Positions 20,110-32,899 of a stretch of DNA of 64,000 nt are shown piece after piece (the stretch's first letter is position 1; every line of letters starts with the position of its first letter). A model generated the notes under the pieces. It was not told the origin of the DNA, did no database searches, and saw only the letters and a program-made list of their open reading frames with translations. This DNA is from Larus michahellis (lineage: Eukaryota; Chordata; Aves; Charadriiformes; Laridae): contig NC_133913.1 of NCBI RefSeq assembly GCF_964199755.1, positions 8,224,201-8,288,200 of the forward strand. Reading direction: 5' to 3'. A program made the position numbers and the translations under genes.

Positions 20110-21984
20110 AACACCATGTGGGATTTCACAGATCTTAAAGAGAGTAATGCAACCCTATCCCAACAGAAACCTGGGCTCACAGCAGGTCACTAAACTTCAT
20201 CCATAGGGAAGAATGCTATGGATTCCTTTCTCCCTTTTGGAAAGTCTTGTTTACAATAAGCAGATGATTAAAGATTGTCTCATATGCAAAACCAAGCCAT
20301 GGTGACAGAATTTATTCTCATGGCAGTCACAGATGTGTCGTCTCTGTAGGTTCTACTATTCTTTTCAGTTCCCTGTTTCCTATTTACCCTACCCAGAAAC
20401 CCCATTATCCCACACCAAGTGACCCAAGTTTAATGTAAAAGCCCCTGGACTCAACCAGGAGTAACTGTCTTGGATGCTTTTATAAGTACTGGCATAAGGA
20501 TACATTCACAAAGAGATGCATTGTGTCCAAACACAAACCTGGGCCAACGTTCCTTCTGAATGTGTTCATTACATCCCTTTGACTTTCAGTAAGACTCAGC
20601 AACAATCTAAAACCAGGCAGCTGGGATAGGGCAAAATTCAAAATTAAGACCCCATGGCATCTAGAGTGCTTTCACGCAGGGTGAGCTATCAGTGAAAAGG
20701 AACAAAAGTTTCCTGTATGCCATGGGTTTTACCAGCAAGCTCCATGATTGTATCCAAAATAGCACTATCTTTAGGCAACTACAGAGAAGGCTGAAATTTA
20801 ACCCTCATGGGTACATGTGAGTGTATAAACAGGTCACTAAACTACATCTGTAGATGTACACTCATTGAGGTCTTTTAGGTTTTCTGTTGGATTGTTGGTT
20901 TTATTTTTTTCCCATTCCTGAACCACAAATTCTGCTCCCAGTCAATTTTAGAAACCAAAATGTCAAATCTGGAGCCTGGCCGTAGGGATGGAAGTTTCCC
21001 CTGTACTGCACTGGAGAAGAAACCACAGGAGCTACTTGGGAAATCTGGCCAGGCGCTGAGATTACCAGGTGAAATGGCACATACGGAGTGATGCCACACT
21101 TTCACAGGGCCACTTGCGGACACAGAACTTACCTGGGTCATGCAGGAGACTAGTTTCAGTGTCCTTCTCTCTCAGAGAAGGCTAGCAGTATTTTCTTCCC
21201 CCCACACCCATCCCCCCTCCCCAAAAATGATTACTCCAAGGTCGTAGCATACCTTTTTCTCCGTGTGCTTGTGGAGATCTCAGCTGCTCCTCTTGGAACT
21301 GTCCCGTGATCGTGCCTGGATGAATCTCTCCATCTGAGTGATGCAGAATGCTAATTATCCCATGACTCAGACTCTAAGATGCTTGTGGGCACTGTACTAT
21401 ATGAAATGCTTAGTTCTTGCTAGAAACAACAAATGAGCACTAGTTTCTCTTCCTTTCCTTTGCCTTCTCCACACCTTCAATAAAAACCATGAGTCTCTTA
21501 AAGAACTGCAGTAATGTCTTTATCACTTTCATGTAGTGGATCCCTTTTCTGCTGGAAGGAATGGAAATCATATAAAATGAAAAGAAAAAAAAAGTGAAAG
21601 CAACCTGCCTACTCACTATCAATTGTGTATGCTTATCCTGAAAAGTTCACTGTAAAAGAATATATCTTAAGTGAGAGGGGCAGCTGAACTCCTGCAATGA
21701 AAGTGAGAACTTCAAGCCTGAATACCTGAAAAAGATGTGGGAAGTGGGGTGGGTTTTGGCTGCTCTGTTTTAGAAGAAATGTCTGGTATACATTTCATAC
21801 TCCTCAGGAAGAAATGTAAATGGAAATTCTAAATAATTTGCTTCTGAAGCCAAGAATAAGGACAAGATATTCTCAAGTATGAAACACTTTGCTTCTGGTG
21901 TTTCCAGTGAGCTAGTAAACCTTACACACCCACTGAAAGTGGAAATAACATTTTTAAAACACACGTTCTCGGACAAGAAAAGAT
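20110..21984. other. Intergenic, nothing recognised
   Basis: Mixed unique-looking sequence between an LTR and the OR10-like gene. No exon pair with convincing splice sites and no repeat family was recognised. Confidence 0.4.
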
Positions 21985-22935
21985 TTATTTCTTCATCAGC
22001 TCAGACATCATTCTGATTAGTACTTCTTTCACATCTTTATTCCTCAGGCTGTAAATCAGAGGGTTTAACATAGGAATTATGGCTGTGTATGTGAAAGGCA
22101 TAAATTTCTTTGCGTCTTGAGAGTAACTGACTTTGGGCCGTAAGTAAATCAAGGTCCCACTTCCACAGTGCAATGTTACAACAATTAGGTGTGAGGAACA
22201 GGTGGAGAAGATCTTGTGTCTACCCTCTGCAGAGGAAATCTTCAGGATGTTGGAGATGATGTAGGCATAGGATACCAGAATGAGACAAAATGGCATAACG
22301 ATAACCAGTGCTGTGGCTATAACGATCTGCTTTTCATACAAAGAAGTGTCAGTGCAGGAGAGCATGATGAGGGGGGGAATATCACAGAAGAAGTAGTTAA
22401 TCTTCCTGGGCCCACAAAACGGCAATGCGAACACCCAAGCTGTCTGCACCACGGACACAACATTACCACTGCAGCATGACAGCAGGACCAAGGAAAGACA
22501 AACTCTGCTGTTCATGATGATTGCATATCTAAGGGGGTTGCATATGGCCACGTAACGGTCGTAGGCCATGGCTGCCAAAAGGTACCACTCAGTGGCTCCT
22601 AAAAAAATCACACAGTAGAGCTGTGCGACACAGCCCATGTAGGAAATGCTCCTGTCCTCTGACAGGAAGTTTACCAGCATCTTGGGAACAACCACCGATG
22701 CTGTGGAGATATCCAGGAAGGACAGGACCCGGAGGAAGAAGTACATGGGCATGCGGAGGGAGGGGTGCAGTGTGACCGTGAAGATGAGAAGGTTCCCAAA
22801 GATGGTGATGGTGTAAATGAAGCAGAATGTGAAGAACAGCAAGTGCTTCAGTTCTGGGTATCTGGACAATCCAGAGAGGACAAATCCAGTCAGCAGAGTG
22901 TGGTTTCCTGGTTCTGGATCATCTGTTGGCTTCAT
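21985..22935 (-). CDS. Olfactory receptor, OR10-like, intact
   Basis: The single-exon frame encodes a 316-residue odorant GPCR of the ciliary membrane that would couple to Golf. Seen: an N-glycosylation site NHT at residues 11-13, GN in TM1, PMYFF at 63-67, the conserved Cys102, MAYDRYVAIC at 123-132, SY at 222-223, KIFSTCSSHL at 241-250 and PMLNPLIYSLRNK at 288-300. The length is normal. The frame stays open upstream to an ATG at 23115, but the ATG at 22935 gives the usual short N-terminus, so I prefer it. NPLRYAIIMN after the DRY region and LPFCGPRKINYFFCDIPP are family 10-like. Family 6 is the alternative. It lies about 8 kb upstream of VWA5A-like A, on the same strand. Confidence 0.93.
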   Translation of the reverse strand: MKPTDDPEPGNHTLLTGFVLSGLSRYPELKHLLFFTFCFIYTITIFGNLLIFTVTLHPSLRMPMYFFLRVLSFLDISTASVVVPKMLVNFLSEDRSISYMGCVAQLYCVIFLGATEWYLLAAMAYDRYVAICNPLRYAIIMNSRVCLSLVLLSCCSGNVVSVVQTAWVFALPFCGPRKINYFFCDIPPLIMLSCTDTSLYEKQIVIATALVIVMPFCLILVSYAYIISNILKISSAEGRHKIFSTCSSHLIVVTLHCGSGTLIYLRPKVSYSQDAKKFMPFTYTAIIPMLNPLIYSLRNKDVKEVLIRMMSELMKK

Positions 22936-23115
22936 CTGGGAGGAATTAAATGGACGGACTGTCAGAGGGGTAGTCACTGGACCAAGATCACGGTGCTTCA
23001 GCCAGAGCCAGTTGCTGAAGTGAGGAGTTTCTTTGAAATCCCTGGAGAGCCACTGGATCAAAGGGTGAAACTCTATAGAGGGCTCAGCTGAACAAAGGAA
23101 GAAGGCAATGTCCAT

Positions 23116-26100
23116 GCGTGCTGCAAGTGCGTGATGTTAGCACTCCCTACATTTCATAGTTTGGGACAGTGACCAAGCATACAACTATGAGGAGTTAGTA
23201 TTTAAGGGTTGGCTCCATTATGGGTGTATGGTTAATTGCTGAGAACATGGGCTCCCCCCACATGTCAGGTCTGTGGTCCCAAGTGGTTTTGTAGGTGTTT
23301 TCTGCACTGCAGAGAAAGCCCAGCTGACAGCCAAAACACCCACAGTCCAAAGAAAGCAAAACCAAAACAAATCAAAGCAAACCCAAATACCCATTGTATA
23401 CAGACAAAAAATGGAAGAAGGAGTAATTAGAGGGAAAGATACCCACAGAGAACACTAATAAAGTGTAGAGGGTGAAGCTCAGTACCATCTCCTTCATTAG
23501 TCACATTGCCTCATTACCGTGTTGCTGTGTGTGCGATGCCAATGGGATATTCATGCAGCGCTGTGCCAGCCGTGGTACCTCTGTGTTTTCTTTCTGCCCA
23601 GAATGGGAAACTGATGCACAGAAGGAGAGAAGAAATTAGCCTGGCACAGAGGAGAAAGTGGTCATTAATTCTGCGTTCTTCCGACTTGTCATCTCTTCCC
23701 AAAGGGGCAACCAACCTGTGGACGACACCAGTAAATCTCAAGGCACAGAATGCATTTGGGCAGCAGAAATGTATGCATATATGGGCACACAGCAGGGAAG
23801 CACCTTTTCCACTGTGCACACATGGACCTGGTCAACAGACCACCACTCATAGAGAAGGACACATCATCAGAGCAAGAGCAGTGCACACAGCCCTGCCATG
23901 ATGCAATCATTTCTCATACTGACTTCATCTAAATTCTTTCTGCCAAAACTTCACTCACACAAGATGCCTTTCTGTCAGCGTTCTTTTCTGACATGAACAT
24001 GAAAATGAAAGCTGTGGAATTGGGAGTCACAGATGATTTTAGCTTACAAGCACAATAAAGAAACTCCTAATGTTCTTGGGCATTTAAAGGTCTGATGTAT
24101 TTAAAAGGAATCTTTCTGGTTTTGACTGATTCCGTTAACAAAGAAATGAAAGAACACTGTGCTATTTGAAGCTCCAAAGTCTGAGAGATACCTCAATATA
24201 ACCTGTGCGTAACAGAATAGAGAATGACATCAAATATTTTCTGCAGTTTGTAATGGCACACATTCACACCAGTTTTCTTAACTTGTCAGATCCATGCACC
24301 TGAAGTTGAATCTACCTAATTCTGCTCTTTGATCCCTTACTAAAGTTTTAGACTATCGCTTTGGTCATCAGCTGTTAATTAAAGTCAGTAAGTCTCACAG
24401 CAGTCATTGGTTTACTGAACAGAAACTGAGAGAAACAACTGAGAGAAACAACTCTCACTTTGTGTAATTCTTGTTTAGTGCCTATGAGGACCTTCAAGTT
24501 TTGGTCTTCACTCTTCCTTGGATTTGCTTTATGTATTCACAAAGAGCATTTTGAAGTAAGTGTCCTACCTTCAGCAGTTCTGTCATCCAGTGGATCATGC
24601 AGAACGGATCATCCAGAACGGATCATGCAAATTTCACTAGAAGTATTTCCCTTGTTTTCTTACATTAAGGACAGTGTTGGGCTGATGACTCCTACAGTCA
24701 GCTTACATTGCAGATTTTAAATTGTATGTTAAATGTAGATTCTCTCCTGCCACATCTTGAATAATCTGTGACATTATCACATGGTATATTCCATGGGACA
24801 TCAGGCAAGTTTTCTCTGAAACACGATAAATGGAATTTACCTGCCCTTCACACAGATGTCATAATGCTAGTTGTCAAAGATTAACCTCACAGAGAAGAAG
24901 TAAAAGAATTTGTTAAAGTTGTTTCAATTTAGTTGAATTGGGTGCAACTGAAAAGACAGAGTCCTTAATGCATCTTTATTTTTTGTGGCCAAGAGAAGAA
25001 CAGCTGAGCTACCTCTGATACATGACTTACTCCACGATTAAATAGACTCTCTTGAAATCCCCATTTAACCTATGGGTGGGATTGATTTCAGCTGATTTTA
25101 GAAATGTCATAGTTGGTTGTTCAGAACTTAATGCTCTCTCTGTGGGCAATGGGAGGCAACAAGGTAATGATATCTTTACAACAGCAGATGAAACACTATT
25201 TTGAATGGCAACTTTCCCTCCATAGTCTGCAAAGTGGGACCAGAGTGACTCCTTCAGATTTAGGCATATCATGTCTTACATGACTAATGCTATGAACTGT
25301 GCATCCTGAACCAGCTGAAAAATAGCTGGAAACATCAAGGGATGTGTGATTCAAAGGACAGAATTAGCTTGATCTAGCCTACTGCCTTCGCCTAATTGCA
25401 GTGGATTAGAGGAAGAGCTATCTCCTGTAGCAGAGGTTTCATTCACATTTGAATCTTTAATCTTAACTTTGAATTTTTCCCTTCCCTTCCCTTCCCTCAT
25501 TTCCATTTTCACCCTCCTTTTTTCCCTTCCTTCTTTCAGTAGGAACAAACAAACAAACAAACAAAAATCAGATTTGAACTGGAATTACTTACTGGAATTA
25601 AACGTGTACCTATTGACAACCTAACAAAAGGTTCTGAGTATCTATTCCATAATAAAGTTGCACTTAAATTTAGTCAACCTCTCTTTTACAGATGAGAAGC
25701 AAATTCATTGAAAATAAAAGACTTGGTCATTGAGTACAAAACTATAGTTTCTTCCGCATTTGGATTCATGGATTTCATTTCACTTTTTTTGCCTGGTGTA
25801 CCTTATTTGCATAGGTCAAAGATCTGTCTTTACATTTTTGGCTTTGATTATTTCGCATGATCTTTTCCGTGTATTTCCATGAAGAGGATTTCAGCTTCAA
25901 CCAATTGTTGAAGGTCTCTTTAGAATGGCCTGAGAACCAGAAATGTTTAGATAAAAACTTCTCCATTTTTGCTGTCTTTACACAAGTTTTGCTCTGAAAT
26001 GTCCCATGCTTGTAATGCATGTTCTTTCTGAGTAACCCAGTTGCCAAGGAAGATCAGAAAAAAAAATGTTATTCTCTAGGTACTCTAAGTGCTGTGTCTT

Positions 26101-27332
26101 CAGCAGCAGTGTCATCACTACTGACATCCAGTACCTAAAAGACAGAAAAGAGTAGATGGCCACACACTATTTAGCTTAAATATTTTACTAAGTGTGCAGT
26201 ATTTGGACTTGCTCTGTGGAATCTGTCCAAACTGATGTCCTTTCTGTGGGTTTCATCTTACTAGAGAATGAATATAACCTCAATCTCATTTAAAATCACA
26301 ACTGTTTCTGAACACTATATTATTTCAGCCTAACAGTGACTCAGGTCCAGCATACATTGGGTCTGATCTGACGAAGCATAGCCACATGAATTATTTTGAT
26401 TCACACAAGAAATCACATTGTTTGCACCAGGAATTAAAAATTATGTAAGGAGTGTCTCAAATTTACTAGCAAATTTCTCTAGAAGTACACAAAAAAATAC
26501 TTTTCGGTTAACTTAGGATTGGTACTACAAACTTAATTCATCTAAGTAGCCCTGACATGCAGAGTCTGAAGAGCCATGGAACCAATTATTGCATGAGACA
26601 ATATTCAAATTAAGACTTTTTAAGTTGTTCATTGTCAAGAGTGTGAGAACGGAAAATATCAGGCAAGTTTACAGCTTTTGTTTCTTGAATTCTTTGAGAC
26701 GCCCTTAGACACCTGCTTTAATACTTAAAGTACTCTATGGAGACATTGGGAAAAAGGATTTTTGTCCTTCAAATGGATAAGAAATCTTTGTTTTCTCAAA
26801 GAACAGCCACATTTTTCATCTCTTTTGTTGGGGTTTTTTGAGTTGAGCTTAAAGTAAGCGCTACACTTACAGTGCAGTTACTGTTCAACAGTACCTGAAC
26901 CATGACCTTTCTGTTAAAGACCTACAAGGAGGGGAATCTCAAAGGGAAACAGCCACAACCAGTTTGGAACTGGAAAAGCATATACAGTTCTCTGTTTTTG
27001 GAGACTGAAGGAATGTTCCATCTTTTTTTCCATTTCTTCTATGAGTGATTGACAGAATCTTTAACTTGTAGTCTGAAAATGTGATATGAAAGACAGAAAG
27101 AAAGTAAAACCTATGTCGCAGAATTGTGACCTTCCTCAAGTTAACTGTTTACATGTAAGTTAGTTATTTATAGTCTGCAGAGCCATGAGAAAGAGGAATC
27201 TGCAGAGAACGATTCATCACATAACAAGATAGTCATAATTGAAACTAGGGCAAAGCATCTTTGTTCCATGAACTGAATAAATATATTAGTACAATTATGC
27301 TTATAAATTAGAATTTTCACTTAAATATATTT
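23116..27332. other. AT-rich intergenic DNA, no gene recognised
   Basis: Only small features were seen: a direct duplication of ACTGAGAGAAACA near 24425-24452, three copies of a GGATCATSCAGAAC-like unit near 24591-24630, and an (AAAC)n run near 25546-25565. Confidence 0.4.
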
Positions 27333-27556
27333 CATAGAATCATAGAATGTCTTAGGTTGGAAGGGTCCATAAAGATCATCTAGTTCCAACCCCCCTGCCA
27401 TGGGCAGGGACACCTCCCACTAGACCAGGTTGCTCAAAGCCCCATTCAGCCTGGCCTTGAACACCTTCAGGGATGGGGCATTCACAGCTTCCCTGGACAA
27501 CCTGTTCCAGCACCTCACCATCCTTATAGTGAAAAATTTCTTTCTCATATTGAAGA
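27333..27556 (-). mobile_element. CR1 LINE 3' fragment
   Basis: The plus strand starts CATAGAATCATAGAATGTCT, the complement of the CR1 3' end, followed by AGGTTGGAAGGGTCC and the CCCTGCCATGGGCAGGGAC hairpin of the CR1 3' UTR. It then reaches the last part of ORF2 and is truncated. Confidence 0.93.
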
Positions 27557-28681
27557 TATGGGAGAAAAAGAAAGCAGAAAAATATGTCAGTATGCAATAG
27601 CTTTCCCTTAACTTTTTATGTTACTATTTGTCCAGCTCGTACAATACAATTGAAAATCTTTGCAGATTGGGTGTGCTCTCAGTTCACATTGTTTTGGCCT
27701 ATTTTGAAATTCTGTGTGAATCCCAAACCGTTGCCAGGGCCTGAGTGTACCAGGAGGTTCTGCAGCCTCCTCCTCCTTCTGCCCATGCCACAGGACTTAG
27801 CTCCCTATACTTAAAGTCAGCTCTGATCTGGCACCTTAAATCAGACCAGTAAACAAACAGCTATGCTGTGAGAGGCCTCCTCAGGAACCATCATCTTTTG
27901 GCTTGGAATCTGCTTTTAATGTCAAACTCTTGCTTTGCTTCCTCGTCTGAACTATGTTATAGGTGTGCCTACGCGCAGCCTTGTGCCTTGTTGTTCCTGA
28001 GGGAAAAAAAAAAGGCGTGGAGTGCCTCGGCTTCTCCCAAGTACTGTGTCACTGTCTACCCTGCACTGCTGAGCAGTAGGCCAACATTATCTTTTCATTT
28101 CCTTTCTTTTTTTCTGCCAAGAAATTACGGGCAACATCTTATTAACCATCATATCCCTGGCTACTTTCAATTGCAGAAGAGTTTTGTCTTTCCTAACTCC
28201 ATACCTATATAGCCTGTATTTCTCCTGGGTAGCCCATTGCCACTTCCACCTTTTGAGTACTTCTTTTTTGCATCCGAGTTCAGATGGGAGTTTTTCATTC
28301 ATCCATGTCAGCCAAACTTACCGCACTAGTTCAACTTTCTATGTGTTGGTCAGGACCATTCTTGTGTTTTGAGTCAGAGTCCTCCTCAGAGATCAATCAG
28401 CTCTTCTGCGGCCGCTTGACCCTCCAAGGCCTTGTGTGATCCAGCCAAGCAGCTCCCTGAAAAAGGCAAAAACTGCTCTCCTGAAATATAGGGTTGTAGT
28501 TATGCTATTTATATTATTCACTTCTGTCAGCTTTTCAGATTCACGGTCACTGAAGCCAAGGCTGCCCTAAACCTTCACATGCAAAATGTTTTCTTATCGG
28601 TTGTTTATGAGTATTAGGTCCATCACAGCATCTTCCCTAGACAGCTCTTCAGTCACTTCTGACAAGGTATTTTATTTGACC
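27557..28681. other. Intergenic, nothing recognised
   Basis: AT-rich sequence with no recognisable exon or repeat family. Confidence 0.35.
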
Positions 28682-28966
28682 TACTCCAGTGGTGCCCAGT
28701 GACAGGACAAGAAGTAATGGGCACAAACTTGAACACAGGAAGTTCCACCTAAACATGAGGAGGAACTCCTTTACCCTCAGAGAGGGCAGAGCCCTGGCAC
28801 AGGCTGCCCAGAGAGGTGGTGGAGTCTCCGTCTCTGGAGACATTCCAACCCCGCCTGCACGCGTTCCTGTGTCACCTGCTCTGGGTGACCCTGCTCTGGC
28901 AGGGGGGCTTGGAGGGGATGATCTCCAGAGGTCCTTCCAACCACTATCGTTCTGTGATTCTGTGAA
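28682..28966 (+). mobile_element. CR1 LINE 3' fragment
   Basis: The plus strand reads the last ORF2 segment (SDRTRSNGHKLEHRKFHLNM) then the 3' UTR, ending in ATCGTTCTGTGATTCTGTGA. It is 5' truncated. ERV-type sequence follows within about 10 bases. Confidence 0.93.
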
Positions 28967-28975
28967 TATATAAGT

Positions 28976-29296
28976 AGGGGTTGGCCGGGGGGCAGGAATC
29001 TGCGATCACTGCTCGGGATGGGCTAGGCATCCGGTTCACTGGGTGGTGAGAGTGACTTGTGTTGTATTACCTTTTATTGTATATTCTTTTACCATTATAA
29101 TGGTTGTCATTGCTATTTCCCTTTTCTGTTATTGTTCTATCAAGCTATTTTTTCTCAACCCACAAGTTTGTTTTTTTGGTATTTTTTCCTTTTCCTCTCC
29201 ATTTTTCCCTCTTCTCCCTGCCCTTCCGGGAGGCAGGGGAAGAACTGAGAGAGTGGCTGTATGGTCCTAGCTGCCAACTGGGGTTAAACCCCAACA
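28976..29296 (+). mobile_element. 3' part of an avian ERV LTR (fossil)
   Basis: It carries the features of the R-U5 side of the avian LTR that opens the window: TCTGCGATCACTGCTCGGGA, a long T-rich stretch, CTCAACCCACAAG, then CTGGGGTTAAACCCC and ACA at 29296. A primer-binding-like site follows directly, so this is probably the remnant of a 5' LTR. Confidence 0.6.
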
Positions 29297-29304
29297 GTCT
29301 TTTT

Positions 29305-29320
29305 TGGTGCCCAACGTGGG
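29305..29320 (+). other. Primer-binding-site-like sequence of a fossil ERV
   Basis: TGGTGCCCAACGTGGG lies 8 bases after the end of the LTR remnant. It resembles the tRNA-Lys(1,2) primer-binding site (TGGCGCCCAACGTGGGGC). It marks the start of a short stretch of former internal region, up to about 29560. Confidence 0.6.
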
Positions 29321-29559
29321 TACAAAGGTGAGGCTGCAGGAATGGCCTCTGTGAGAAGAGCAGCATGATGTTTCCTGAAGCAATTGCAGGCCATGGGAAG
29401 GACCCCACTGGAGAAGGGGAAAAGATGAGGAGGAAAGAGCAGCAGGGAAGAATCGTTATGTACTGACCGTAACGCCCCCATCCTCCACACCCTCCGCACT
29501 GCTTGAGGTGGTAGTCAGAGTAGGGTGGCGGAGTCAAGAGTAATGGAGAGAAGCTGAGC

Positions 29560-29784
29560 CTGGAAAAAGGGGAGAGGCAATGTGTTGTTCTAATTTTTGT
29601 CTTTGTTTCTCATTACTCAAACCTATTTTAATTGGTAGTAAAGGAAATTCATTTTCCCCAAGTGAAGCATGTTTTGCCCGTGACGGTATTAAGGTGAGTG
29701 ATCTCCCTGACTTTACCTTGACCTGTTTTCTCCCCCTGTGCTGTTGAGGAGGGAAAATGAGAGACCAATTGGGTGGGAGTTCCG
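29560..29784 (+). mobile_element. LTR fragment of the second ERV family, sense strand (fossil)
   Basis: The GTCTTTGTTTCTCATTACTC segment, the TTGCCCGTGACGGTATTAAG segment and the following GTGAGTGATCTCCCTG correspond, in the opposite orientation, to the ends of the LTRs at 1170-1953 and 19140-20109. It is partial and merges into the next LTR. Confidence 0.45.
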
Positions 29785-30340
29785 CCTTTAGCATACATTA
29801 ATATATCACAATAACACACCAACATTCTGGCTCTTACTGAACAGCCCTTGCGCAGCATCAAGGCTTTCTCTTTTGCCCCCTGCCCCCATGCACACACAGA
29901 GAGTAGGCTGGAGGAGGGCAATAGGTTGGGAGGGCGCATAGCCAGGACAGCTGACCCAAACTGACCAAAGGGATGTTCCATGCCATATGACATCACGCTC
30001 AGCGATAAAAGCTATGGGAAAAGAGGAGGAAGGGGGAGCATTATTGGTTATGGCATTTGTGTTCCCAAGCAACCAATGTGCTGATGCTCTATTTTCATCA
30101 GCAGCATGTGCTGATGCTCTGCTTTCCAGGCATTGACTGGATGCCTGCCTGCCGATGGGAGGTAATAAATGAATGCTGCGATGCTTGCACACGCAGCTTG
30201 TGGTTTTCCTATTAAACTCCCATTATCTAAATCCATGAATCTTCTCTCCTTCCTTCCATTTTCTCACCATCCCACAGGAGAAAGGAGTCAGAGAGAGGCT
30301 GTGTGGGTGTTTGGCTGTCGGCTGAGTCACCCCCACAGAG
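29785..30340 (+). mobile_element. LTR of avian ERV type (fossil, nearly full length)
   Basis: In order it holds CACAATAACACACCAACATT, CAGCATCAAGGC, AGGACAGCTGACCC, CCATATGACATCACG, a TATA-like CGATAAAAGC, AATAAATGAATGC, a TTAAAC stretch and an end like GGCTGTCGGCTG. The same order occurs in reverse at 56868-57388. It is the downstream edge of a mixed ERV block that begins at 28976. No coding capacity is left. Confidence 0.65.
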
Positions 30341-32899
30341 CATTAATTGATACAGTCAGTGGAGTCTGGAGAATGAACCAGCTCACTCAGAAGTGGGCCC
30401 TCACTTGCTCAGATGAGGTGATCTTTATATGCGGCTGAATGTATTGAGTAAGGACTAAAGACAGTCACCCACACGTACACACCTGCTGCCACCTGATACA
30501 TCCTAGGATGTCTCCTCTGGCAACCACCTGTACCTCCAAAAGGGAACAGGTCTACCTCTACACTCTGTCCATCACCACAGGCAAGAAATGGACTTTTCTA
30601 GCTCGTGTTCACAATGAGGTAAAGACCTTTACTTGCTAGATCTGTGCACCAACAGAAGTCTTCAAATCTGTAAAATTACCTTTCAGCAAAACAAGTCAAA
30701 TTTCCTACGCCTTCATTCCTTTTGTGTACAAACATAAACAGGCTTGAGAGAGAGGCAAGCTAGAGAGAGTTTATTTTGATTTACGTCATGTATGAAGATT
30801 TTTAAAAGCCTTGCTTTTGAGACTAAAAGTAACTTACACTCGCAAAACCATTTATTTTGATAGAAATATTTAATTAAGGAATTATATTTTTCTTCTATCC
30901 ACCATGGGGAAAATTAATAGGAGCTCGTGATATGCTGGCGGCAAAGCCACTAATGGTGTATTTGGTGTATTCTGAAAACAATAATGACTGTGCTTTACGC
31001 TCTTGACCCTCATTTAGCATAGGAGGGAATTTAGGCAATATTTTCCATGAAGTTTCACACGTTCACTCTTTGTTGTTTGGTTAAGATCGTAATAAATCAT
31101 AAATAAATGAATACATAAATAAATAGAGGATGAAATATTTCCAGTGTGCTGTACTACACAGGAAAATTGCCTCTTAGAAGCATCTCAGAGATCAGACGCA
31201 TATAAGTCCTGTGTTTCTGACATTTCCGTGCCACAGCCAAAAAGGACAGCTGCATGTTGTTGCACTTCTATGTCCCTCCAGGGAACATCTTCCCATCTGT
31301 ACAGAAGGCATCTCCGTCTGTTTTCTGCTGAAAAGAAGGGGAAAGAAGGGGCAGACTGCGTGGAAGACAAAGCTGGGAGAGAAAGGAAGAAGATACTGAG
31401 GGTTCAGGTACTGGAAGCATTTTAAAGCAGTCAAAGAATACTGTTGCTCTCATCCTAGAGAGCTGAGGTTTAAACATCTCCAAGTATAAGTAGCACTGTT
31501 ACATCAAAAAAAAAGAAAAGGTGACTGCTGTCTTCATGCTTGATTGCTTGCCGCTATGAGGGAGCAGCTGTCAATTATTAAAAAAAAAAAAAGAAAGAAA
31601 CATATCAACCTGCAGTAATCTGCAGCAACGTTCATGCAGCATTCTGCATGCACTGATCATTCCTCCCTTATCTTAGGAAACCTCATACTAAGTTGCTTGT
31701 ATTGTGTTTGAACACAGAAGTCACATAACTAAATGGCTTGATGCAGTTATATCCAGAAATCATGTAGAAGGAGACATCCATGCAGTCTTTTCATTTACTA
31801 TACCTATAAGTTAGTACAATCAATATCATACATTTAATAATACTTTTATAAGCCTAGGATGACTTGAAGGCGACACTCTGCTCTGGACAGGGGATTCCCT
31901 GGGGCGTGCTGGTAGAAGGAATCTGCAGCCTTAGTACTCAGTGAAAGGTCTGTGATGACAGCTGAGGTGAGATCAGGAAGGAGTAAATGGAAGATTTCGT
32001 GTAATGCACAACTTACTACTGCTTCTGAATGAATGCCCAAAATTCATTTCCTGTCAGGCCAAAGCAGAGGCAGCTGTTGGAAGTGGCAGTGCCTGGAGGG
32101 CTGGGGTCCCAGAGGACACCTCACCCCAAGCTGCAGGGGCCATCGCATGATCTAGGACCCAGCACAGGGACTGAAGCAGCAGCTGCAGTGCCTCCTGCCA
32201 GGGTTTCCCAGAGCAGATGGACCCCTCCAGGCACATTCACATGTGCACCCCTGGCAGGACTACATCTTCAGGCTGGCCACACAGATCAATGTGGATAGAA
32301 ACACTCTGCAAATGCTGATGGCACCTATCCCGATTCACCTCTGGCTGATCAGGTTGAGGATCTGTCAGTGGAGCATACATACGAGTGTAAACATACATAC
32401 ATGTACACATACGATACAGATCTCCCAGTCACTGCCCTAGACACTTAGAGTGTGCAGTGCCTGTCCTTGAATCCCCAGTTACCCTCACATGGGCCTGTGT
32501 GTCCTGAGGTCCAGCACCACTACAACAGCTGGCACAGACCCAGACCGACCTACAAACCTCCCACAAACATGAGCAATCCCACACAGGCACACTGTGCATC
32601 TCCCCACAGCTGGGCTGAGATACTCAGTCTACCCAGTAACTGACCTGGGACCTCCACCAACAGCTTCCCTGTTCCCATCCCATTGCGAATAAAGTTCTGT
32701 GTTTCATTCATGGTTAAAGGAATCATTCTGAAACTTCTTTTCCTCTCTTCCTGTTTAATATGAATACAGGCTTTACAGAAGCCTGCATAGTTTGCCACCT
32801 TAACAGCTCCTCAGGATAGGGGCGATGTGCATGAAAATATGAGAAAAACCATGAACTAATCCTTCTTTAGGCTATTTTTTACAGGAACCCCTCCTTTTC
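30341..32899. other. Intergenic, nothing recognised
   Basis: AT-rich with short A-runs and an (AAAT)n stretch near 31095-31125. A more GC-rich patch at about 32040-32290 has no clear exon structure. Confidence 0.4.
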
